Shown here piece after piece: positions 1 to 10,054 of a DNA stretch of 63,390 nt. Numbering within the stretch: the stretch's first letter is position 1; each line of letters starts with the position of its first letter. This stretch comes from Betaproteobacteria bacterium (GTDB lineage: Bacteria; Pseudomonadota; Gammaproteobacteria; Burkholderiales; Burkholderiaceae_C), in NCBI GenBank assembly GCA_009919175.1, contig RGCL01000009.1:1-63390 (forward strand), in the 5' to 3' direction. The notes under the pieces are model-generated. The model searched no databases, was not told the DNA's origin, and saw only the letters and a program-made list of their open reading frames with translations. Made by a program: the position numbers and the translations under genes.

Positions 1-40
1 GCGTGCCTAAAATCCGCCCTTTCTCAAGGATCATTGCCAC

Positions 41-2131
41 ATGTCCCAGCGCCAGCTGTTTATCACCACCGCCCTGCCCTACGCCAACGGGAAATTCCAC
101 ATCGGCCACATCATGGAGTACATCCAGGCCGACATCTGGGTGCGGTTCCAGCGCATGCAGGGTCATCAAGTGCATTTCGTGTGCGCGGACGACGCGCATG
201 GCGCGCCCATCATGATCGCCGCCGAGAAGGCCGGCATAACGCCCCAGCAGTTCGTGGCCGACATCGCCGCTGGCCGCAAACCCTATCTTGATGGCTTTCA
301 CATTGGCTTTGACAACTGGCACAGCACCGACGCCCCGGAAAACCACGAGCTAGCTCAGTCCATTTACAAATCGCTCAAGGCCAGCGGCCTCATCGAAACG
401 CGCACCATCGAGCAGTTCTTCGACCCGCAAAAGAACATGTTCCTGCCCGACCGGTTCATCAAGGGCGAATGCCCCAAATGCGGCGCCAAGGACCAGTACG
501 GCGACAACTGCGAGCAGTGTGGCGCCGTTTACTCGCCCACCGAATTGCGCAACCCCTATTCAGCCCTGTCGGGTGCCACGCCGGTGCTCAAGCAGTCCGA
601 CCATTTCTTCTTCAAACTCTCTGACCCCCGATGCCTCGAGTTTTTAAAGCAGTGGACCACCAGTGGTGCCGTCCAGCCCGAGGTGCTCAACAAGATCAGC
701 GAATGGATAGAGCCTGGCGAAGACGGCAAACCCAAGATGGGCGACTGGGACATCTCGCGCGATGCGCCCTACTTTGGCATCGAAATCCCCGATGCACCCG
801 GCAAGTACTTTTATGTGTGGCTGGATGCACCCATTGGTTACCTCGCCTCGCTGAAAAACCATTTCGACAAGGGCGGCGCCAAAGCCATGGGCGAGCCGCG
901 CAGCTTTGAGGCCTTCATGGCCGACCCCAACGTGGAGCAATACCACTTCATCGGCAAAGACATCATCACCTTTCACACGCTATTTTGGCCGGCCATGCTG
1001 CACTTCAGTGGCCGCAAGGTGCCCAATGCCGTGCATGTGCATGGCTTTCTCACCGTGAGCGGCGAGAAGATGAGCAAGAGCCGGGGCACGGGCCTGGACC
1101 CGCTCAAGTACCTCAAGCTCGGCATGAACCCCGAGTGGCTGCGCTACTACATCGCCGCCAAACTCAACGGCCGCAACGAAGACGTGGACTTCAACCCCGA
1201 CGACTTCATGGCGCGCGTCAACGCCGACCTGGTGGGCAAGTACATCAACATCGCCAGCCGCGCGGCGGGTTTCATCAGCAAACGCTTTGGTGGCCAACTG
1301 GGCAGCGTCTCTGCCGATGGCGACGCCTTGCTGGAACACCTGCGCGATGCCTTGCCAAGCGTGGCCCAGCACTATGCCCAACGCGACTTCGCACGCAGCC
1401 TGCGCGAGATCATGCTCCTGGCCGATCGCGTGAACGAATACGTGGATGCCAACAAGCCCTGGGAGCTGGCCAAGCTCGACGGCATGGAAGGGCGACTGCA
1501 CGATGTGTGCACCACCTGCATTGAAGCCTTCCGGGTGCTCAGCGCCATGCTCAAGCCCGTGTTGCCGCAACTGGCCACCCAGATCGAGGCCTTCTTGAAC
1601 ATCGGAGCGATGGACTTTCACAATGCCGCCCAGGCCTTGGGCAAAGGCCATGCCATTGGCGACTACAAACACCTCATGCAGCGTGTGGATGCCAAGATGC
1701 TTGACGCCTTGTTCGAGCCGCCCGCCCAGGCCGCTGGCGAATCGGCGCACAGCGCCACCGATGCCGTGCCAGGTGGTGAGCCCATTGCACCCACCATCAC
1801 CATCGACGACTTTGCCAAGGTGGACTTGCGCATTGCACTCATTGTGAACTGCGAAGCCGTCGAAGGCTCGACCAAACTCCTGCGCCTGACCCTGGACGTG
1901 GGCGAAGGCCGCACGCGCAACGTCTTCAGCGGCATTGCCAGCGCCTACCGCCCCGAGGACCTGGTGGGCAAGCTCACCGTGATGGTGGCCAACCTTGCAC
2001 CGCGCAAGATGAAGTTTGGGGTCTCCGAAGGCATGGTGCTGGCCGCAAGCCACGCCGACGAAAAAGCCCACCCCGGCATCCATGTGCTCAACCCGTGGCC
2101 TGGTGCCACACCGGGCATGCGCGTGAGGTGA
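41..2131 (+). CDS. metG: Methionyl-tRNA synthetase
   Basis: Charges tRNA-Met with methionine in the cytoplasm. The 696-residue protein has the class I HIGH signature at residues 20-23 and KMSKS at about 343-347. A zinc knuckle of two CxxC pairs (C144, C147, C157, C160) lies in the connective-peptide region. A C-terminal EMAP/Arc1p-type tRNA-binding domain starts near residue 590 and gives the dimerising long form of the enzyme. The ATG at 41 follows an AAGGA motif at 25-29 at good spacing. The stop codon shares a base with the start of the downstream transporter, so the two are probably co-translated. Confidence 0.97.
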   Translation: MSQRQLFITTALPYANGKFHIGHIMEYIQADIWVRFQRMQGHQVHFVCADDAHGAPIMIAAEKAGITPQQFVADIAAGRKPYLDGFHIGFDNWHSTDAPENHELAQSIYKSLKASGLIETRTIEQFFDPQKNMFLPDRFIKGECPKCGAKDQYGDNCEQCGAVYSPTELRNPYSALSGATPVLKQSDHFFFKLSDPRCLEFLKQWTTSGAVQPEVLNKISEWIEPGEDGKPKMGDWDISRDAPYFGIEIPDAPGKYFYVWLDAPIGYLASLKNHFDKGGAKAMGEPRSFEAFMADPNVEQYHFIGKDIITFHTLFWPAMLHFSGRKVPNAVHVHGFLTVSGEKMSKSRGTGLDPLKYLKLGMNPEWLRYYIAAKLNGRNEDVDFNPDDFMARVNADLVGKYINIASRAAGFISKRFGGQLGSVSADGDALLEHLRDALPSVAQHYAQRDFARSLREIMLLADRVNEYVDANKPWELAKLDGMEGRLHDVCTTCIEAFRVLSAMLKPVLPQLATQIEAFLNIGAMDFHNAAQALGKGHAIGDYKHLMQRVDAKMLDALFEPPAQAAGESAHSATDAVPGGEPIAPTITIDDFAKVDLRIALIVNCEAVEGSTKLLRLTLDVGEGRTRNVFSGIASAYRPEDLVGKLTVMVANLAPRKMKFGVSEGMVLAASHADEKAHPGIHVLNPWPGATPGMRVR

Positions 2132-3777
2132 TGGACATGACCGTGTCGCGCTTCCAACCCAAACTGATTGAAGCCCTGCACGGTTACAACCGCGAACGAT
2201 TCACCGCTGATGTGGTCGCAGGCCTCACCGTGGCCGCAGTGGCCTTGCCCCTGGCCATGGCCTTTGCGATTGCCTCGGGGCTGGATCCCGCTGTGGGCCT
2301 CTACACCGCCATCGTGGCGGGTTTTTTGGTGTCCCTCTTTGGCGGCAGCCGCGTCCAAATCGGTGGTCCAGCGGGTGCCTTCATCGTGGTGGTCTATGGC
2401 ATCGTGAGCCAATACGGCGTGATCAACCTGATGCTGGCCACGGTGGCCTCTGGCCTGGTGCTGCTGCTCATGGGCTGGTTTCGTTTGGGCACCCTCATCC
2501 GCTTCATCCCGGTGGCGGTGGTGATTGGGTTCACCAATGGCATTGCGGTGCTCATCGCCGCATCGCAAATCAAAGAGTTGCTGGGTTTGCGCATGACCAT
2601 GCCCGCCGACTTTGTGGGCATCGTGCAAGCCGTGTCCCACCATGTTCACGAGTGGAATCCGAATGCCACACTGATGGTGCTGAGCCTGCTGGCCTTTTTG
2701 CTGGTGTGGCAGCACAAGCAACTGGCCCTGAAGTCCTTCTTGCAATCCCATGCGCCCTGGCTGGTGTGGATCACGAGACTGCCCGGCTCCATCGTGGTGC
2801 TGGTGGTGGGCACGGCCTGGGCACACTGGGGGCAATTGCCCGTGGACACCATCGGCAGCCGATTTGGCGGCATTGCGGCCAGCCTGCCTGCAATGGCGGT
2901 GCCCGACTGGAACCTGAGCCACCTGCGTGAGCTGTGGATGCCCGTGCTCACCCTGAGCCTGTTGGGCGCCATCGAGTCCTTGCTGTGCGCGCGCGTGGCC
3001 GACAACATCACTGGTTGGCGGCACGACCCCAACCAGGAACTCATGGCGCAAGGCCTGGCCAATGTGATCACCCCGTTTTGTGGCGGCATGCCCGCCACCG
3101 GCACGATTGCCCGCACCGTGACCAACATCAAAAATGGGGCTACCTCACCCGTTGCAGGCATGACCCATGCGGTGGTCCTGCTGATGGTGCTGTGGGTGGC
3201 CGCGCCCTTGGCCAACGCCATTCCACTGGCTGCCCTCTCGGCCATCTTGCTGCATGTGGCCTACAACATGGGCGAGTGGCGCAAGTTTGCCGAGCTGCGG
3301 CAATTCCGCCTGCCCTACCGCGTGACCCTCATCGCCGTGTTCCTGCTCACCGTGCTGGTGGACTTGACGGTGGCCGTTCAGGTGGGCTTGGGCGCGGCGT
3401 GCCTGACCTTCATCTACCGCATCTCCAGCCTCACGCGCATGCACACCGTGCGCAGCGACGCACGCATCCAGATTCACGCCTTGCATGGCGCCTTGTTTTT
3501 TGCAGCGGTGCAGTTGCTCGAAGACCTGTGCGACCACCTGCCCGAGCAGGCCGTGGTGCTGGACTTCACCCACGTGATTTACCTGGACTCCAGCGGCATG
3601 GATGCGCTCATGCACCTCTCGACCGATTGCCATGTGCAAGGCGTGCAGCTCTACCTCGTCGGCTTGCAAGGCCAGCCACTGGACATCCTGCGTCGCACCG
3701 AGCAACTCCACGGCCTGCATGCCCACACCGGCTTGCCCGATGTGCCAGCGGCCTTGCAGGCGATGGCGGCCGCCTGA
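2131..3777 (+). CDS. SulP family inorganic anion transporter with STAS domain
   Basis: Inner-membrane SulP/SLC26-type anion transporter of about 548 residues. The hydrophobic transport domain covers roughly residues 1-430. A C-terminal STAS domain follows, including a VVLDFTHVIYLDSSGMDAL stretch typical of the STAS core. The substrate (sulfate, bicarbonate or another anion) cannot be read from the sequence. ATG 2131 overlaps the metG stop (TGATG). ATG 2137 is an alternative start with better spacing from the GAGG at 2125-2128. This copy is intact, unlike the second SulP at 48460-49989. Confidence 0.9.
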   Translation: MDMTVSRFQPKLIEALHGYNRERFTADVVAGLTVAAVALPLAMAFAIASGLDPAVGLYTAIVAGFLVSLFGGSRVQIGGPAGAFIVVVYGIVSQYGVINLMLATVASGLVLLLMGWFRLGTLIRFIPVAVVIGFTNGIAVLIAASQIKELLGLRMTMPADFVGIVQAVSHHVHEWNPNATLMVLSLLAFLLVWQHKQLALKSFLQSHAPWLVWITRLPGSIVVLVVGTAWAHWGQLPVDTIGSRFGGIAASLPAMAVPDWNLSHLRELWMPVLTLSLLGAIESLLCARVADNITGWRHDPNQELMAQGLANVITPFCGGMPATGTIARTVTNIKNGATSPVAGMTHAVVLLMVLWVAAPLANAIPLAALSAILLHVAYNMGEWRKFAELRQFRLPYRVTLIAVFLLTVLVDLTVAVQVGLGAACLTFIYRISSLTRMHTVRSDARIQIHALHGALFFAAVQLLEDLCDHLPEQAVVLDFTHVIYLDSSGMDALMHLSTDCHVQGVQLYLVGLQGQPLDILRRTEQLHGLHAHTGLPDVPAALQAMAAA

Positions 3778-3907
3778 GCCTTAGCGCGCGACCCAGCCCC
3801 CCGCTTACCTTGAAGCAAAGGCTGAGTCATGAATTGGGTCTCCCTGCGTTGAAGCCTTGCGGCAAATGGCACTGATTAGAATGCATCTCCCCAAAAGGAA
3901 ACCCGTC

Positions 3908-4123
3908 ATGTCGTTTTTTCGCCGTCCCGATTACGTCTCTGAAGCCACCCAGTTCATCAACGACCTCAAGGCTGCCAAGCCCAGCCTCGAGGCCGAACAG
4001 CGCCAAGGCCGAGCCCTGTTGTGGGACCGCCCCCAGGATCGCCAATTGCAAGCCGAATTCAAAGCCTCGCGCGTGGCCCAAAAGCCCTACGTCTACGGCT
4101 CCGAATCCCACGGCACAGCGTGA
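3908..4123 (+). CDS. DUF3460 family protein
   Basis: Small 71-residue protein whose sequence around YVSEATQFINDLK and GRALLWDR matches the DUF3460 family of Burkholderiales. The function is unknown. The ATG at 3908 follows a strong AAAAGGAA ribosome-binding site at 3893-3900, so the longer in-frame ORF starting at 3857 is not needed. It sits 14 bases upstream of scpA and is probably co-transcribed with it. A possible -10 TAGAAT lies at 3877-3882. Confidence 0.85.
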   Translation: MSFFRRPDYVSEATQFINDLKAAKPSLEAEQRQGRALLWDRPQDRQLQAEFKASRVAQKPYVYGSESHGTA

Positions 4124-4137
4124 GCCCCACACACGAC

Positions 4138-4974
4138 ATGGATGCCGACATGCAGACCCAACTGGGTGAATTGCCCGGTGTGGTCGATCAAGTCGCGCTG
4201 GCACGCCTCTATGGCGAGCCCTTGTTCAAGTTGCCCACCGACTTGTACATCCCGCCCGACGCCTTGCAGATTTTTCTCGAGGCCTTCCAAGGCCCGCTGG
4301 ACTTGCTGCTCTACCTGATCCGCAAGCAAAACTTCAACATCCTCGACATCCCCATGGCACCGCTCACCCGGCAGTACCTGAGCTATGTCGAAGAAATCCG
4401 CGCGCAAAACCTTGAACTCGCTGCCGAATACCTGCTCATGGCTGCCATGCTCATCGAGATCAAGTCGCGCACCCTCTTGCCCCCCAAACATGTGGAAGAC
4501 GGCAAAGAGCCTGAAGACCCCCGCGCCGAACTCGTTCGCCGCCTGCTCGAATACGAACAGATCAAGCTTGCCGCCTCGCACCTCAACGAAGTGCCCGTGC
4601 TTGGCCGCGACTTCCTGCGCGCCCAGGTTTACATCGAACAATCCCTGCAGCCGCGCTTTCCCGAGGTGGACCTGAGCGAGCTGCAAGCGGCCTGGGCTGA
4701 CATCCTGCAACGCGCCAAACTCATTCAGCACCACAAGATCCAGCGCGAGAGCCTGTCGGTGCGCGAGCACATGAGCCTGGTGCTGCGCCGATTGCAAGGC
4801 CAGCGCTTTTTGCCCTTTGAAGCATTGTTCGACCCCAGCCAGGGTGTGCCCGTGATGGTGGTGACCTTCATCGCCTTGCTTGAATTGGCCAAGGAAGCCC
4901 TCATCGAAGTGACCCAGGCCGAAGCCTTTGCACCCATTTACATCCGGCTGGCCTACGCCCCCACCAACGCCTGA
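4138..4974 (+). CDS. scpA: Segregation and condensation protein A
   Basis: Kleisin subunit of the bacterial SMC-ScpAB condensin, which acts in chromosome organisation and segregation. The 278-residue product contains the N-terminal kleisin signature FQGPLDLLLYLIRKQNFNI, followed by the long helical EYLLMAAMLIEIKSRTLLP segment that binds the SMC neck, and a C-terminal winged-helix region. ATG 4138 lies just after the DUF3460 stop. ATG 4150 is a second possible start. No scpB is seen next to it, so its partner must be elsewhere. Confidence 0.92.
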   Translation: MDADMQTQLGELPGVVDQVALARLYGEPLFKLPTDLYIPPDALQIFLEAFQGPLDLLLYLIRKQNFNILDIPMAPLTRQYLSYVEEIRAQNLELAAEYLLMAAMLIEIKSRTLLPPKHVEDGKEPEDPRAELVRRLLEYEQIKLAASHLNEVPVLGRDFLRAQVYIEQSLQPRFPEVDLSELQAAWADILQRAKLIQHHKIQRESLSVREHMSLVLRRLQGQRFLPFEALFDPSQGVPVMVVTFIALLELAKEALIEVTQAEAFAPIYIRLAYAPTNA

Positions 4975-5027
4975 AGCATTGACTGCACTGCTGCCGTTTT
5001 GGCCTTGACCTAGCGAGACCCTTTGCC

Positions 5028-5894
5028 ATGAGCGACACCACAGCCCCCTACGGCGCCTCTGCCGCAACCCCCACCCCACGCAAACCCGTGAGCCTGCCCC
5101 GCCTCAACGACATGCGTTCGCGCGGCGAAAAAATCACCATGCTCACCGCCTACGACGCCACCTTTGCCGCCGTCGCCGATGCCGCTGGTGTGGAATGCAT
5201 TCTGGTGGGCGATTCGCTGGGCATGGTGTGCCAGGGCTTGAGCTCCACCGTAGGCGTCACGCTCGACACCATGCGCTACCACGTCGACAGCGTGGCACGC
5301 GGGTTGCGCCGCGCCCAAGGCACGGCCTGGATCATTGGCGACCTGCCCTTTGGCAGTTATCAGGAATCCAGAGAACAGGCCTTGCGCAGCGCCACCGTGC
5401 TCATGCAAGCCGGTGCGCACATGGTCAAACTCGAAGGCGGTGGCTGGACCACCGAGACCGTTCGCTTCCTGGTCGAACGCGGCATCCCTGTGTGCGCCCA
5501 TTTGGGCTTGACGCCCCAGACCGTTCATGCGCTGGGCGGCTACCGTGTGCAAGGCCGAGGCGACGCGGGTGCTGCCCAACTGCGCCAGGAGGCCCTGGCC
5601 CTGCAAGACGCGGGCGCGGCCATGCTGGTGCTGGAGATGGTGCCCGAGCCCCTTTCAACCGCACTGACGCAAGACATGCCCCGCTGCCACACCATTGGCA
5701 TTGGCGCGGGCAATGGCACGGCTGGCCAAGTGCTGGTGATGCACGACATGCTGGGCGTGAACCTGGGCAAGAACCCCAAGTTCGTGCGCAACTTCATGCA
5801 AGGCCAGGGCAGCGTGCACGCCGCCATCAGCGCCTACGTGGCCGCCGTGAAAGACGGCAGCTTCCCTGACAACGCCTTGCACGCCTGGTCCTGA
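5028..5894 (+). CDS. panB: 3-methyl-2-oxobutanoate hydroxymethyltransferase
   Basis: First committed enzyme of pantothenate synthesis: transfers a hydroxymethyl group from 5,10-methylene-THF to 2-oxoisovalerate, giving ketopantoate. The 288-residue protein has the conserved [16 protein letters not shown] segment, the metal-binding VGDSLGMV and the KLEGGG motif, and ends with the [11 protein letters not shown] region typical of PanB. It is directly followed by panC. The two provide the pantothenate that the downstream CoA enzyme CoaE (54566-55192) ultimately needs. Confidence 0.96.
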   Translation: MSDTTAPYGASAATPTPRKPVSLPRLNDMRSRGEKITMLTAYDATFAAVADAAGVECILVGDSLGMVCQGLSSTVGVTLDTMRYHVDSVARGLRRAQGTAWIIGDLPFGSYQESREQALRSATVLMQAGAHMVKLEGGGWTTETVRFLVERGIPVCAHLGLTPQTVHALGGYRVQGRGDAGAAQLRQEALALQDAGAAMLVLEMVPEPLSTALTQDMPRCHTIGIGAGNGTAGQVLVMHDMLGVNLGKNPKFVRNFMQGQGSVHAAISAYVAAVKDGSFPDNALHAWS

Positions 5895-6755
<861 letters not shown>

Positions 6756-6805
6756 AGCTTCTTCAGGCTTTAGACCGGATGCGCTGGCCGCGCACCTTGA
6801 AAACG

Positions 6806-6829
6806 CCAGCGCGCAAATCGCGCGGCTGG
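6806..6829. terminator. Possible hairpin between convergent panC and gpsA
   Basis: A GC-rich stem pairs 6806-6814 with 6820-6829 (one bulged G at 6824) around an AAATC loop. It is in the right place to end transcription of panC or gpsA. There is no clear T tract on either side, so intrinsic termination is uncertain. Confidence 0.3.
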
Positions 6830-6844
6830 GTTGAGCCTAGCGGC

Positions 6845-7855
6845 TCACTCGCTCTTGGCGTCTCGCCCCATGAGCTGGGCCACGCCCTGGCGAGGGCTGA
6901 GCTGGCCGTCGAGCAGTTGCACCACCGCTTCGGTGATGGGCATCTCGACGCCCAGGTGCTTGGCGCGCTGAAACACCGTTTTGGCGCTGTAAACGCCTTC
7001 GGCCACATGGCCCAATTCGGCCAGCACTTCGGCCAGGCTCTTGCCCCCTGCCATGGCCAAGCCCACGCGACGGTTGCGCGAGAGGTCGCCCGTGGCGGTG
7101 AGCACCAAGTCGCCCAGGCCGCTCAAGCCCATGAAGGTTTCGGCGCGTGCGCCCAGTGCCATGCCCAGTCGCATCATCTCGGCCAGGCCTCGCGTGATGA
7201 GGGCTGCGCGGGCGTTGAGCCCCAACTGCATGCCATCGCACAAGCCTGTGGCAATGGCGAGCACGTTCTTGACGGCGCCGCCCACTTCCACGCCCACCAA
7301 GTCGGCGTTGGCATAAACGCGCAAGGCATCGCCATGAAAGGCCTTGACCATCAACTCGCTCACCTGTGGCTGGGCGCTTGCGGCCACCAAGGCCGTTGGC
7401 TGCCCCAAGGCCACCTCTTGCGCAAAGCTGGGGCCACTGAGCACACCACAGGCCAGCTGTGGGGCAGCCTGGGCTTGCACTTCATGGGGCATGAGGCCAT
7501 CGGCCGCTGTGCCTTGAGCCATTTCAAAACCCTTGCACAACCAAGCCACTGGGGTGTGGGGGCGCTGGGCTTGCAAGGCCGCCAAACCGCTGCGCAGCGC
7601 CGACATGGGCGTGCCCAGCACGATGAGGTCGAGGTCAGGGGGCAATTGCGCCACACCACCGTGCACCACGCTCAAGTCGGGGGGCAGGCTCACGCCGGGG
7701 AGGTATTTGGTGTTGGTGTGGGTGCGGACGATGTCTGCGTGCTGCTGGGCATCGCGAACCAGGAGGTGGACGTGGTGCCTCGCACTGGCCTGGATGGCCA
7801 CGGCGGTTCCCCACGCCCCAGCGCCAATGACCGCGAGTCGCAGGCGCTGATCCAT
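6845..7855 (-). CDS. gpsA: Glycerol-3-phosphate dehydrogenase [NAD(P)+]
   Basis: Reduces dihydroxyacetone phosphate to sn-glycerol 3-phosphate for phospholipid synthesis. The 336-residue product opens with the Rossmann motif GAGAWG (residues 11-16). It has the conserved [11 protein letters not shown] segment and the catalytic-lysine region [16 protein letters not shown] at 7855 is preferred over a GTG three bases upstream. It is last in the operon rhodanese-grxC-secB-gpsA, an order widely conserved in Burkholderiales. Confidence 0.95.
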   Translation of the reverse strand: MDQRLRLAVIGAGAWGTAVAIQASARHHVHLLVRDAQQHADIVRTHTNTKYLPGVSLPPDLSVVHGGVAQLPPDLDLIVLGTPMSALRSGLAALQAQRPHTPVAWLCKGFEMAQGTAADGLMPHEVQAQAAPQLACGVLSGPSFAQEVALGQPTALVAASAQPQVSELMVKAFHGDALRVYANADLVGVEVGGAVKNVLAIATGLCDGMQLGLNARAALITRGLAEMMRLGMALGARAETFMGLSGLGDLVLTATGDLSRNRRVGLAMAGGKSLAEVLAELGHVAEGVYSAKTVFQRAKHLGVEMPITEAVVQLLDGQLSPRQGVAQLMGRDAKSE

Positions 7856-7863
7856 CACCCGGC

Positions 7864-8325
7864 TCAGGCCTTGGCGGTGTCCGCTTGGTTTCGGGCCATT
7901 TGTTGTTGGAACATGGCGTGGAAGTCCAGCTCCTGCAAATGCACGGGCGGGAAGCCCGCGCGCTGAATGACGTCGGCCACTGAGGCGCGTGCGTAGGGGT
8001 AGAGGATGTGCGGGCAGGTGATGCCCATGAGGGAGGAGATCTGCTCTTGCGGCACATTGAGGATTTGGAACAGGCCGGCTTGTTTGATCTCCACCAGAAA
8101 CAGCACTTTCTCACCCTGCTTGGCGGTGACTTGCACGCCCAGGGTGACTTCGTAGATGCCTTCGCCGGCTTGCTCGGCGTTGAGCGCAATCTGGATGTCC
8201 ACCTGGGGGTTTTCGGGGGTGAACAAAATGCCCGGCGAATTGGGCTGTTCAAGCGACATGTCTTTGAGGTAGACACGCTGGATTTCAAATTTGGGCTGTG
8301 CGTTGGTCGCGGCTTGCTCGGTCAT
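7864..8325 (-). CDS. secB: Protein-export chaperone SecB
   Basis: Tetrameric cytosolic chaperone that keeps preproteins unfolded and delivers them to SecA. The 153-residue length and motifs ([19 protein letters not shown], the beta-strand YEVTLGVQV and the [10 protein letters not shown] segment) are characteristic. It lies 8 bases upstream of gpsA and downstream of grxC. A slightly longer C-terminal tail ([11 protein letters not shown]) is normal for this lineage. Confidence 0.96.
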   Translation of the reverse strand: MTEQAATNAQPKFEIQRVYLKDMSLEQPNSPGILFTPENPQVDIQIALNAEQAGEGIYEVTLGVQVTAKQGEKVLFLVEIKQAGLFQILNVPQEQISSLMGITCPHILYPYARASVADVIQRAGFPPVHLQELDFHAMFQQQMARNQADTAKA

Positions 8326-8434
8326 ACGGGGCTTTCAATGAATCAATCAGATGGGGGTCATCACCCCCCAGTGAACTGCCGCGCGATTATGGCAGGAGCC
8401 CAACCCAGCCCCAGGGGCAAGTGGCAGCAGGGGC

Positions 8435-8692
8435 TCAGGCGGCCAGCAAGGCGCTCAGGCGGCCTTGGCTGTCAAGAGCCATGAGGTCGTCGCAGCCGCC
8501 CACATGAAAGTCGCCAATGAAGATCTGCGGCACGGTGCGCCGGCCGGTGGAGGCCATCATCTGCTCGCGCTGGGCAGGGTCCAGGTCGACCCGGATTTCC
8601 TCGATGGCGGTGACCCCGCGTGCGCTGAGCAACTGCTTGGCCCGAATGCAATACGGACACACGGCGGTGGTGTACATCTTGATGGGGGGCAT
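8435..8692 (-). CDS. grxC: Glutaredoxin 3
   Basis: Dithiol glutaredoxin of 85 residues with the active site CPYC at residues 12-15, plus the TVPQIFIG cis-proline and the GGCDDL glutathione-binding motif. It reduces disulfides at the expense of glutathione. ATG 8692 is fixed by an AGGAG ribosome-binding site at 8698-8702 (minus strand); the longer in-frame ORF reaching 8881 has no family similarity. It lies between the rhodanese and secB in one operon. Confidence 0.95.
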   Translation of the reverse strand: MPPIKMYTTAVCPYCIRAKQLLSARGVTAIEEIRVDLDPAQREQMMASTGRRTVPQIFIGDFHVGGCDDLMALDSQGRLSALLAA

Positions 8693-8720
8693 GGGAACTC
8701 CTAGGGCAAAAAATGGGGCA

Positions 8721-9128
8721 TTAACCGTGTTCGACCGGGAGGTTGGCTTCGCGCCAGGCCTTGAGGCCACCCGAGAGCACATTGACCTGGGTGTAGCCCG
8801 CCTTGCGCGCGACGGCAGCCGCGCTTTTGGCGCGCACACCTGAGGCGCAGACCAGGATGAGTGGGCGATTTTTGTCGGCAACCGTTTTGGGCAATCGCTC
8901 CAGCAGGTCGTCCAGGGGCAGGTTGCGCGAGCCCACCACGCGAGCCAGGGCAGCCTCTTCGGGCTTGCTCACGTCGATCACCACGGCCTTTTCCTTGTTC
9001 ATGAGCTGAACCGCTTGCTGAGGGCTCACGCCAGAGGAGGCCGCGCCTGCGATGTTGGGCCACATGAGCATGAAGCCGGAGCTGACGGCCAGGGTGATCA
9101 AAATCCAGTTGTTGGTGATGAAATCCAC
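8721..9128 (-). CDS. Membrane-anchored rhodanese-like protein
   Basis: Rhodanese-fold protein of about 135 residues. An N-terminal transmembrane segment (NNWILITLAVSSGFMLMWP) is followed by a single rhodanese domain with the active-site loop CASGVRAKSA. The cysteine is in the usual place, so sulfur or persulfide transfer is possible, but the substrate is unknown. GTG 9128 is chosen because it gives the short N-terminal anchor usual in this family. The open frame continues to 9203 without a better start. First gene of the operon ending in gpsA. Confidence 0.85.
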   Translation of the reverse strand: MDFITNNWILITLAVSSGFMLMWPNIAGAASSGVSPQQAVQLMNKEKAVVIDVSKPEEAALARVVGSRNLPLDDLLERLPKTVADKNRPLILVCASGVRAKSAAAVARKAGYTQVNVLSGGLKAWREANLPVEHG

Positions 9129-9167
9129 GGGTGACTTTCGGTTCAGATTTGCAAAGGTGATGCATTT

Positions 9168-9173
9168 TAGAAT
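9168..9173 (+). promoter_or_regulatory. Candidate -10 box upstream of gpmA
   Basis: TAGAAT in the divergent gap between the rhodanese gene and gpmA, about 40 bases before the gpmA start. No convincing -35 hexamer stands 16-18 bases upstream, so the assignment rests on the -10 alone and on similar TAGAAT/TATAAT boxes elsewhere in the window. Confidence 0.35.
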
Positions 9174-9214
9174 CCCGGCTTTGCCTTCACTGAACCACCT
9201 CACAGAGCCCCCAA

Positions 9215-9958
9215 ATGCATAAGCTTGTCCTCATTCGCCACGGTGAGTCCACCTGGAATCTTGAAAATCGCTTCACCGGCTGGACGGATGTCGACCTCAC
9301 CGAGACGGGCGTGGCCCAGGCCAAAGAGGCCGGCCGTCTGCTCAAGGCCAACGGCTACGAATTTGATGTGGCCTTCACCAGCGTCTTGAAGCGCGCCATC
9401 CACACCCTGTGGCATTGCCTGGACGAAATGGACAGCCCCTGGCTGCAAGTGAACCACAGCTGGCGGCTCAACGAGCGCCACTATGGTGCGTTGCAAGGCC
9501 TCAACAAAAATGAGATGGCCCAGCGCTACGGTGCCGAGCAAGTCCTCATCTGGCGGCGCAGCTACGACACCCCGCCACCCGCTCTGGAAACCAATGACTT
9601 GCGCTGGGAGCGCACCGACCGCCGCTACGCCCAGGTGAGCGACGCCGAGTTTCCGCTCACCGAATGCCTCAAAGACACCGTTGCCCGCGTGGTGCCCTTC
9701 TGGAATGGCGCCATCATGCCCAGCGTGCGCGCTGGGCGGCGTGTGGTGGTTGCCGCACACGGCAACTCCATCCGCGCCCTGATCAAGCACCTCGACGGGG
9801 TGAGCGACGATGACATCGTGAACCTGAACATCCCCAATGGCATTCCCCTGGTTTACGAGCTCGACGAGCAGATGAAGCCCTTGCGCCACTACTACCTGGG
9901 TGACGCCGAGGCCGCGGCCAAAGCCGCTGCCGCTGTGGCGGCCCAAGGCAAAGCTTGA
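9215..9958 (+). CDS. gpmA: 2,3-bisphosphoglycerate-dependent phosphoglycerate mutase
   Basis: Glycolytic/gluconeogenic enzyme interconverting 3- and 2-phosphoglycerate. The 247-residue product has the phosphohistidine motif [10 protein letters not shown] (His9), the [10 protein letters not shown] segment and the second catalytic histidine in [12 protein letters not shown]. The length and sequence fit the dPGM family. It starts the conserved block gpmA-ctpA-thiF. A short Ala/Lys-rich tail ends the protein. Confidence 0.96.
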   Translation: MHKLVLIRHGESTWNLENRFTGWTDVDLTETGVAQAKEAGRLLKANGYEFDVAFTSVLKRAIHTLWHCLDEMDSPWLQVNHSWRLNERHYGALQGLNKNEMAQRYGAEQVLIWRRSYDTPPPALETNDLRWERTDRRYAQVSDAEFPLTECLKDTVARVVPFWNGAIMPSVRAGRRVVVAAHGNSIRALIKHLDGVSDDDIVNLNIPNGIPLVYELDEQMKPLRHYYLGDAEAAAKAAAAVAAQGKA

Positions 9959-10006
9959 CCCTGTTTACTCGCGCTGTCTGACTTCCCTGTATATTGACCC
10001 CTACTT

Positions 10007-10029
10007 CCCCCCTTTGCGGGGCGTTTTTT
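10007..10029 (+). terminator. Weak hairpin with T6 tract between gpmA and ctpA
   Basis: A C-rich run followed by TTTGC, GGGG, CG and six T residues could form a short four- to five-base-pair stem ending in a T tract. It may attenuate read-through from gpmA to ctpA. The stem is short, so this is only a candidate. Confidence 0.3.
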
Positions 10030-10054
10030 CCTGAATTGCACTGGGCATACCGAC

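Noticed and set aside
980-2083. 367-residue open frame on the minus strand inside metG
   Set aside because: Antisense shadow of a gene with clear HIGH/KMSKS motifs; its composition (Gly, His, Ala, Val rich) is typical of reverse-frame translation in GC-rich DNA.
3857-3907. N-terminal extension of the DUF3460 protein
   Set aside because: A strong ribosome-binding site sits just before ATG 3908 and the family starts there.
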